A stretch of DNA of 64,000 bases, from contig JAUQWZ010000042.1 of the NCBI GenBank assembly GCA_030834905.1, positions 1-64,000 on the forward strand, in the 5' to 3' direction. The position numbers and the translations under genes were made by a program. The notes beneath the pieces are model-generated. The model saw nothing but the letters and a program-made list of their open reading frames with translations, searched no databases and had not been told where the DNA came from. Positions 57,667 through 64,000 of the stretch are shown one piece after another. Source of the stretch: Aggregatilineales bacterium. GTDB lineage: Bacteria; Chloroflexota; Anaerolineae; Aggregatilineales; Phototrophicaceae. The stretch's first letter is position 1, and each line of letters opens with the position of its first letter.

Positions 57667-58734
57667 TCAGGCTTCTTTTGTGTCCTGAGGCTCCGAATCG
57701 CGCGGGTCAAAGGGCAGATTGTCCGGATCAAAGCCGCGCTGAATCGCCTGATGCCAGCCGAGCATTTGCAGCGGGGGCAGGTAAAGGATGGTTCGTCCCC
57801 ACTCCGGCACGCCCGATTCCAGGGTGATGACGTCGTCGAGTTCGCTTAAACGCCCATCCCGGTTGGTTTCAGCCAGCGCCAGCACTCTTGCCCGCCGCTG
57901 GCGCAGCGAGCCGAGTGCGCGCGCCTCTTCCTCGTAGGCGCTGTCCGAAACCAGTCCTACAATGACCGTGTTAGCGTCCGCCGCGTAACGGGGACCGTGA
58001 AGATACTCCAATACGTGGTAGCCGACGCTCAGTATCCGCGACATCTCGGTCATCTTCAGCATCGCTTCGCAGGCAAGACCATACTGCGCGCCCGACCCCA
58101 GAAAGGCAAACTGGTTGATCGACAGGTCTTGCCCCAGCTTGTGGCTGACGGCTTCCGACCGATCCATCAACTGTTCGAGCGCCGCCGGAAGCGCCTTCAT
58201 CTGCCGCCAGTCCTGACGGGCGAGGACCGCCGCGAGTCCGGCAATGATCACCGCCATGCTGCTGAATGAACGGGTTTGCACCCGGCTTTGCTCCTGCGCG
58301 GAATCGATAGCCAGCAGCATGTCTGCTGCCTGCGCCAGCGGACTCTGGCTGTCACAGGTCACGACGGCGATGCTGCCAGCGCCATACTGCCGAAACAGCC
58401 GCGCCGCTTCGACGGTTTCCCGCGTTGTGCCCGAACGGGACACGCAGATCAGCAGCGTCTTTCGCTGGCGGCTGAAGTTTGCTTCGGGAAACAGCATCAG
58501 TTCCGATGCCGAAGAGGCGCGGGCGGGTATTCCCGTCGCCTGCCGCAGCAGCGCCGCGCCGATGACGCCCAGATAATAGGTTGAGCCGCAGCCGGTCAGC
58601 AGCACCTCATCAAACGCGCCCGCAGACCAGAAGCGGAGCGCTTCATCCGCGCGCTGTTCGACCAGCTCCAGTGCTTCTGTCCACAGCCGAGGCTGGCTTC
58701 TGATTTCAGCCAGCGTGATTTCACCACGCGCCAT
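57667..58734 (-). CDS. SIS-domain sugar isomerase-like protein, paralogue of 55120-56193
   Basis: LTGCGSTYYLGVIGAALLRQATGIPARASSASELMLFPEANF, LICVSRSGTTRETVEAARLFRQ. Start at ATG 58734. Confidence 0.88.
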   Translation of the reverse strand: MARGEITLAEIRSQPRLWTEALELVEQRADEALRFWSAGAFDEVLLTGCGSTYYLGVIGAALLRQATGIPARASSASELMLFPEANFSRQRKTLLICVSRSGTTRETVEAARLFRQYGAGSIAVVTCDSQSPLAQAADMLLAIDSAQEQSRVQTRSFSSMAVIIAGLAAVLARQDWRQMKALPAALEQLMDRSEAVSHKLGQDLSINQFAFLGSGAQYGLACEAMLKMTEMSRILSVGYHVLEYLHGPRYAADANTVIVGLVSDSAYEEEARALGSLRQRRARVLALAETNRDGRLSELDDVITLESGVPEWGRTILYLPPLQMLGWHQAIQRGFDPDNLPFDPRDSEPQDTKEA

Positions 58735-58760
58735 AATTCTGTTCCTTATCAATAGAAGGC

Positions 58761-59807
58761 TTATACTGCCTTTGCCTGCCGTATCCCCTGATACAGTCCA
58801 TGCAGGTACATCGCGCCAAGCGCCCGGTCGTACAGCCCATAGCCGACACGCCCGATTGTTTCGCCCCAGATGGCGCGTCCGTGATCGGGGCGGGCAGGTC
58901 CGGTATAGCCGATTTCCACCAGCGCCGCCATGACCGCCGCCATATCGATGCTGCCGCATTCTGACGGATGAGCCACCTCGTAGAATTCTTTATCGCCGGT
59001 GACCATGACGTTCCGCATGTGGACGAAATTGATGCGCCCGGCGAACTGTCTCACCATTGCCGGAAGGTCATTTGACAGGGCAGCGCCGAGCGAGCCGGTA
59101 CAAAAGGTGATGCCGTGATGCGGGCTGTCTACCACGTCCAGAATACGCTGAATCGATTCCGCATCCTTAACGATACGCGGGATGCCGAACATCGACCAGG
59201 GCGGATCGTCGGGATGGACGGCGAGAAACACGCCAGCCGATTCCGCCACCGGCACGATGCAGCGCAGAAAATAGGCATAGTTCTCGTGCATCTCGTCTTC
59301 GCCAATGTGGGCATACTGGTTGACCGCTTCCTGAAACACATCACCCGAAAGCGCGCTGCGCCAGGCGGTCCGCGCTTCAAAGCCCTGGCTCACATCATAT
59401 TTGAGGATGTCACTGTAACTGTAGGCGCTGACAAACGAGCCGTCGGGAAGACTCTTCCTGAGGTCGGTACGCATCCAGCCCAGAACCGGCATGAAATTGT
59501 AGCACAGGGTCTTGATGCCAGCTTTGCCCATATTTTCAATGCTGCGGGCAAACGTCTCGATGAACCGGTCGCGCTCCGGCAGCCCGACCTTGATCGTCTC
59601 GTGAACCGGAATGCTTTCGATGACTTCGAGCGTCAGCCCGAAAGATTCGACACGCTCTCGCAGCGTCTCAAGGCGTTCCAGCGACCAGAGTTCCCCGATA
59701 GGGATGTCCTCAAAATCGCTGCCAACGCCGACGAGACAGGGAACCTGTCGGATTTGATCGAGGCGAACGGTATCAGATTCGCCAAACCAGTGCATGATGA
59801 GCTTCAT
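58761..59807 (-). CDS. uxuA: Mannonate dehydratase
   Basis: MKLIMHWFGESDTVRLDQIRQVPCLVGVGS...GIKTLCYNFMPVLGWMRTDL...HPDDPPWSMFGIPRIVKD is characteristic of UxuA. Confidence 0.93.
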   Translation of the reverse strand: MKLIMHWFGESDTVRLDQIRQVPCLVGVGSDFEDIPIGELWSLERLETLRERVESFGLTLEVIESIPVHETIKVGLPERDRFIETFARSIENMGKAGIKTLCYNFMPVLGWMRTDLRKSLPDGSFVSAYSYSDILKYDVSQGFEARTAWRSALSGDVFQEAVNQYAHIGEDEMHENYAYFLRCIVPVAESAGVFLAVHPDDPPWSMFGIPRIVKDAESIQRILDVVDSPHHGITFCTGSLGAALSNDLPAMVRQFAGRINFVHMRNVMVTGDKEFYEVAHPSECGSIDMAAVMAALVEIGYTGPARPDHGRAIWGETIGRVGYGLYDRALGAMYLHGLYQGIRQAKAV

Positions 59808-59816
59808 GATCTGACC

Positions 59817-60173
59817 TCATTTGGGTTCTGTATCGGGGTCATTCAGGAAATCCTCTCGAATCGGGCTAAATGTATCGACCAGCCGCGCCGAGCGCGTCAG
59901 CAGTTGAATGGCGTGGGGCACGTCTGGCGGAACGGTGATCAGGTCGCCCGCTGAAAGCTCATGGGTTTCGTCACCGAGGAAAAAACGAACCTGTCCTTCA
60001 GCGACATAGGTGATCTGTTCATGGGGATGGCTGTGGGGCGCGTCGGGGTTGTCGCCAGGTCCATCGTTGAAATCGAACACGGCGACCATCAATCGCGCTC
60101 CGTGTGCCAGATAACGCTCGCGTCCGGGCGCAACCGCGTGACGTGGCGCATGGCGATTATAGACAACTGACAT
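59817..60173 (-). CDS. Cupin-domain protein, KdgF-like
   Basis: HSHPHEQITYVAEGQVRFFLGDETHELSAGDLITVPPDVPHAIQLL and C-terminal DTFSPIREDFL resemble KdgF. Confidence 0.78.
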   Translation of the reverse strand: MSVVYNRHAPRHAVAPGRERYLAHGARLMVAVFDFNDGPGDNPDAPHSHPHEQITYVAEGQVRFFLGDETHELSAGDLITVPPDVPHAIQLLTRSARLVDTFSPIREDFLNDPDTEPK

Positions 60174-60210
60174 TTGGGACTTTTACCTCGCTTTTTGCTG
60201 ATTTTTCCTG

Positions 60211-61392
60211 TCAGAATTCGAGTAAGTAAAGCTGAACACGCCCGCCGTGATCCGATGCGTAGAGGATGCGGCTGCCATCCCAATCCCAGGTTGGATGACA
60301 ATGGCTGCTCTGCGTGTGCCAGGACGTTTTGTGGCTGCACAAGACCTGCTGCGTCGCCTGCTGCCCGGAAATATCGATCAGGACGAGGTTGTCCACATCG
60401 TCACCGACCAGCAGCGAATTATCAGGGTTGGCGTGGTAATGATTGCAGTAGAACGGCATATCCAACTGGCGAACCAGATGACCATTTCTGTCCATCAATC
60501 CGATGAAAGGCGTCATCGCATTCTGGTTGACGGCGACCTCGGTGACGACAGCCTGGGTGCGATGCGAGGTGATCGTGCCATCGTGACCGGGACCGCGATT
60601 ATCGAAGAACAGATAGCCAGCCTGCGTCCAGAATTCATGACCAATGGAATCCTGTTCGCTCTGCCGGAAGCAGGGACGCGCCTGGCGGGTGATAAAGTCG
60701 AGGAACCAGATACGCTGTGTCACCAGATTCCAGGGTCCCTCGTGACAGAACATGCCGAGCGCCGGATCATCGGGTGAAAACTGGAAATGCCCGACCTGAT
60801 GCGTATCCTTGAACACGTCGAACCAGCCGGAACCGTCGAGAAATGCCAGCGTGATGCGCCCATCCTTGATGGCATAGTAGCGTTCCTTGAAGCCCGCGTA
60901 GTTTGCGCCGTGATAGTGGATTGGGTCCTGGCTGACTTCGTTGCGGCAGAAGGCAACATAACGGCGGTTGGCGGCGATTGAGGGAACGCTGGCTAATTGG
61001 AAAGCGCCGGTTTCTTCGTAAACAACGCGAGCTGTCCCGGTTTGCGAGTCAAGCGCTTTGACCTGTTTACCACTGGTGTAGGCGATCAACTGCGCATCCG
61101 GGGTTTTCGTCACTTCATGCGGCGAACTGACAACATCATCGGAAAGCTGCTCGATGATTCCCGTGTCCAGATCCATACTGAATATGCTGTACTGCGGGTC
61201 TTCGTGAGGCGCGCGGTCGCTGCCGGATGCGCGATCCGATTGAAAGATAATCTCGTTTTTGCCGCGCACGAACGAGTTTTCCGTAAAATACATGTGGACG
61301 TTGTTACCGGTTGACGTAAGCTGCCTGATCGCGCGACCGGTTTGTGCGTCGGTGAACGTCCGAATCTCCGACTGCCACGTTTCCCCCTTCAT
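60211..61392 (-). CDS. Oligogalacturonate lyase-like beta-propeller protein (PL22-like)
   Basis: TGRAIRQLTSTGNNVHMYFTENSFVRGKNEIIFQSDRASGS..YSIFSMDLDTGIIEQLSD...SSHCHPTWDWDGSRILYASDHGGRVQLYLLE. Confidence 0.82.
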   Translation of the reverse strand: MKGETWQSEIRTFTDAQTGRAIRQLTSTGNNVHMYFTENSFVRGKNEIIFQSDRASGSDRAPHEDPQYSIFSMDLDTGIIEQLSDDVVSSPHEVTKTPDAQLIAYTSGKQVKALDSQTGTARVVYEETGAFQLASVPSIAANRRYVAFCRNEVSQDPIHYHGANYAGFKERYYAIKDGRITLAFLDGSGWFDVFKDTHQVGHFQFSPDDPALGMFCHEGPWNLVTQRIWFLDFITRQARPCFRQSEQDSIGHEFWTQAGYLFFDNRGPGHDGTITSHRTQAVVTEVAVNQNAMTPFIGLMDRNGHLVRQLDMPFYCNHYHANPDNSLLVGDDVDNLVLIDISGQQATQQVLCSHKTSWHTQSSHCHPTWDWDGSRILYASDHGGRVQLYLLEF

Positions 61393-61395
61393 CCT

Positions 61396-63303
61396 TCATT
61401 CCTTTGGCGTAATGTGCAGAGTAAATGTCGTACCGTGTACCGGCGTGAAGACGCGCTTGAGGACGCCGCTGCGCTCGTTATCGCGACACACCTGCGCCAT
61501 GTCCTCAACGGCGAAGCGCGCGCCGTCCGCTTGCAGGGTGATGGCTGACCGTTCGCCGCTAATGGTGGCGGTGTCGCCGTCCACAGATACATCGTGCCAG
61601 GTGACAAACGACTCCTCAACCGGCAGCGATTCTCCTTGGAATGTGAATTCGTCATGGATTTCCGCCGCGCCAGTCGCCAGTTCGAGCGACAGCGTCCGGC
61701 GGGCGCGGGTCAGCGCGGGCAGGTCATAGGCGGCGTGGAAGTCGATCACCGCGATTTTGCGCCCGTCACGCTCCTCATGCTCGACAATCGTTCCGTGATA
61801 CTGCTGTGTCCCGCCGAATTCCGGTCCCGGCTTCTGCATGTGCCCGCCAATACGGGGGATATTGTGCAGGGAAGCATTGGTAAACGGATTATCATAGCGA
61901 GTCTGTCTGAAATAGGCTTTGCTGTATTTGCCGCGCCCCGCGTCGGGGATGAGACTTTCGCCATCAACGTGATAGACGAAGCTGGCAATATCGACGTGAC
62001 TGTGATGCCCGTCGGTATGACCGGCAGCTACCGCCAGAATGTGGGGCTTATCGTCCACAAGACAAACCATCTTGACGACGCCAACCGTCGGCAGGACGTA
62101 ATCCTGTGGAGGCGGCAGGTCATAATGCTTCGCATCCCACCACGCTAATTGGCGTAACATCACCGGCAGCTTGGCAATGGAATAGCTGTGTTCGTCCGGT
62201 TTGGTGCTGCTGCCGACGAGCGCCCGCAGTTCGCGGATGCCTGTCCGTTCGGCGATGCGCTGCACAATACCCGCCGGAAGGTCTACCGTATCGGGCGCGT
62301 CGCCAAAGTTCAGATACATCGGCGGCTTGAGCGCCATTCCCACCGGGTAGTGGGCAATCGCTTTCATGCGCTCTGTGCCTAACAGATCGAGTTTGCCGCC
62401 GGTGCGCTCGCGCAGATATTCGGCGACGATGGTGTAGTACATCAGACCATACGCCCAGTAGCCCACGCCTTCAATACTGCCGCCGTCGGCTTCAAAGCCG
62501 GTTTCGATATAGGCGTCAAACCCTTCCAGCACCATCGACAGGGCTTCCGCCAGCGTTGGCAGATCGTTTTCGAGATACAGGAAGGCGAGTCCAATGCTGC
62601 CATTGCAGACGCCGTTCCAGTTGAGCGCACCTTTGAACCACCAGTGATCGCGTCCATAGGCGAGATATGGCTTGAAAATGTGTCGCTCAACTTCCTGGCG
62701 CACACGCTGGCGCACTTCGGGCGCGATCTCGTCTCCCACCAGCGCGATGGTTTCCGCCAGAATTGCCCCTGTTTCAGCGGCGAACAGGTCAATGCTGTCG
62801 GGTTCGCGCGTCAGCGAGGTATGCGCCCCCAGCGGGTGCGCGCGCACGACAGGCGGATTGATGTCCCAGTAATCGGGTCCCTGTTCCTCGTGCGCGGGGA
62901 CAACCCACGACGTTTCCTCGCAGATTGCCCAGAGAATATTCTGGATCGGGTCGAGCATGGCGGCATCGCCCATGATGTATTCGACCAGGGCGCGGGTGAG
63001 CATGGCGCGGCGCAAAAAGTAGGGGTTCTGAAAGTTCGGGCGTTCGCCCGTGTGCTCAAATTCGCGATACATACTGTAGGTCAGCAGGGGAATATCGCCG
63101 ATATCCGGGACGATGGCGCGCATCGTCGCCAGCATCGACGGCGTGACCGGCGCATGACGTATTTGTTGGCGCAGGTCAGTGACCGGCGACGGATTCGCCA
63201 GCCACTGCCTGATCTGTTCGATGGACGGACGGACGTTCATTTTAGGGTAGACCTCAGTGTACGCCTCGCAGCGATAATTCTTCGGCAAAGTGACAGGCGA
63301 CAC
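61396..63303 (-). CDS. Heparinase II/III-like polysaccharide lyase family protein
   Basis: Alpha/alpha-toroid plus C-terminal beta domain pattern; [42 protein letters not shown]. Start may be ATG 63240 ([14 protein letters not shown]). Confidence 0.82.
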   Translation of the reverse strand: MSPVTLPKNYRCEAYTEVYPKMNVRPSIEQIRQWLANPSPVTDLRQQIRHAPVTPSMLATMRAIVPDIGDIPLLTYSMYREFEHTGERPNFQNPYFLRRAMLTRALVEYIMGDAAMLDPIQNILWAICEETSWVVPAHEEQGPDYWDINPPVVRAHPLGAHTSLTREPDSIDLFAAETGAILAETIALVGDEIAPEVRQRVRQEVERHIFKPYLAYGRDHWWFKGALNWNGVCNGSIGLAFLYLENDLPTLAEALSMVLEGFDAYIETGFEADGGSIEGVGYWAYGLMYYTIVAEYLRERTGGKLDLLGTERMKAIAHYPVGMALKPPMYLNFGDAPDTVDLPAGIVQRIAERTGIRELRALVGSSTKPDEHSYSIAKLPVMLRQLAWWDAKHYDLPPPQDYVLPTVGVVKMVCLVDDKPHILAVAAGHTDGHHSHVDIASFVYHVDGESLIPDAGRGKYSKAYFRQTRYDNPFTNASLHNIPRIGGHMQKPGPEFGGTQQYHGTIVEHEERDGRKIAVIDFHAAYDLPALTRARRTLSLELATGAAEIHDEFTFQGESLPVEESFVTWHDVSVDGDTATISGERSAITLQADGARFAVEDMAQVCRDNERSGVLKRVFTPVHGTTFTLHITPKE

Positions 63304-64000
63304 CGTGACCGCCGTCCAGTTCGCGCCAGGCTGGGGTTTCCTGCTGGCAAATCGGCTTGGCGTAAGGACAGCGGGTATGAAAGGCGCAGCCCGGCGGCGG
63401 GTTGGCGGGGTTCGGCACGTCGCCGGTGAGGACGATGCGCTCTCGCTTCATATCGGGATCGGTGGATGGTACGGCTGACAGCAGCGCTTCGGTATACGGA
63501 TGCAGCGGCTTGCTGTAGAGTTCGCGAGAACCGGCAACCTCAACGATTTTGCCGAGATACATCACGGCGACACGGCTGCTGATATGCTGGACGACCGAGA
63601 GATCGTGGGCGATGAACAGATAAGTCAAGCCAAATTTCGCCTGAAGATCCTGAAGCAGATTGACGACCTGTGCCTGAACCGAGACATCCAGCGCCGACAC
63701 CGGTTCGTCGCAAACGATCAGGCGGGGGCGCAGCGCCAGCGCGCGGGCGATGCCGATTCGCTGGCGCTGACCGCCGCTGAAGGCATTCGGATACCGGTTC
63801 ATGTGTTCGGGTCGCAGCCCAACGGTGCGGAGCAGGTCAGCGACCTCGTTCTTAAGCTGTTTGGGGGATTTGCGCGTGTGGATGACCAGCGGCTCGCTGA
63901 CAATATCCAGCACCGTCATGCGCGGGTTGAGCGACGAATACGGGTCCTGAAAGATCATCTGGATTTCGCGCCGGTAGGCGCGCAGGTCGTGCTGGCTGAG
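63254..64000 (-). CDS. Oligopeptide-type ABC transporter ATP-binding protein (OppF/DppF-like), N-terminus beyond window
   Basis: Frame stays open to the window edge ([34 protein letters not shown]); [38 protein letters not shown]; oligo-HPY C-terminus. Confidence 0.95.
   Translation of the reverse strand, partial: LSQHDLRAYRREIQMIFQDPYSSLNPRMTVLDIVSEPLVIHTRKSPKQLKNEVADLLRTVGLRPEHMNRYPNAFSGGQRQRIGIARALALRPRLIVCDEPVSALDVSVQAQVVNLLQDLQAKFGLTYLFIAHDLSVVQHISSRVAVMYLGKIVEVAGSRELYSKPLHPYTEALLSAVPSTDPDMKRERIVLTGDVPNPANPPPGCAFHTRCPYAKPICQQETPAWRELDGGHGVACHFAEELSLRGVH

Noticed and set aside
1-64000. CRISPR arrays, transposons, prophage or defence systems
   Set aside because: No regularly spaced direct repeats, transposase, integrase, phage structural or recognised defence genes were seen.

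Overview
The window looks like a chromosomal segment of a GC-rich bacterium, probably Chloroflexota/Anaerolineae-like. That placement is inferred from gene content and was not tested phylogenetically. It opens with a 5'-truncated 5S rRNA and a strong terminator. Main blocks: (1) a two-component pair plus HEAT protein; (2) an FMN riboswitch in front of a RibXYZ-like riboflavin ABC transporter, with a readable anti-terminator/terminator switch; (3) soluble sensor kinases and an OmpR-type regulator with a degenerate receiver; (4) rpsT; (5) a siderophore-type FecBCD/ATPase operon with a sucrase/ferredoxin-like protein; (6) a GntR/LacI-hybrid-regulated Dpp/Opp-type transporter with a GH38 alpha-mannosidase; (7) a Ugp-like sugar/phosphate ABC operon with a HAD phosphatase; (8) a ~13.6 kb apparent operon encoding both a cytosolic group-3b-type [NiFe] hydrogenase and a membrane-bound complex-I-like group-4-type [NiFe] hydrogenase, with a DUF302 protein, two maturation proteases and a Rex-like operator over the promoter; (9) sugar ABC transport and SIS-domain proteins followed by a uronate/polyuronide utilisation cluster (UxuA, KdgF-like cupin, oligogalacturonate-lyase-like, heparinase II/III-like) and a truncated Opp-type ATPase at the window end. 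No CRISPR array, tRNA, transposase or prophage was recognised. The strongest leads are the dual hydrogenase operon with its Rex-like promoter, the FMN attenuator, and stem-loops placed between solute-binding-protein and permease genes in three transporter operons.
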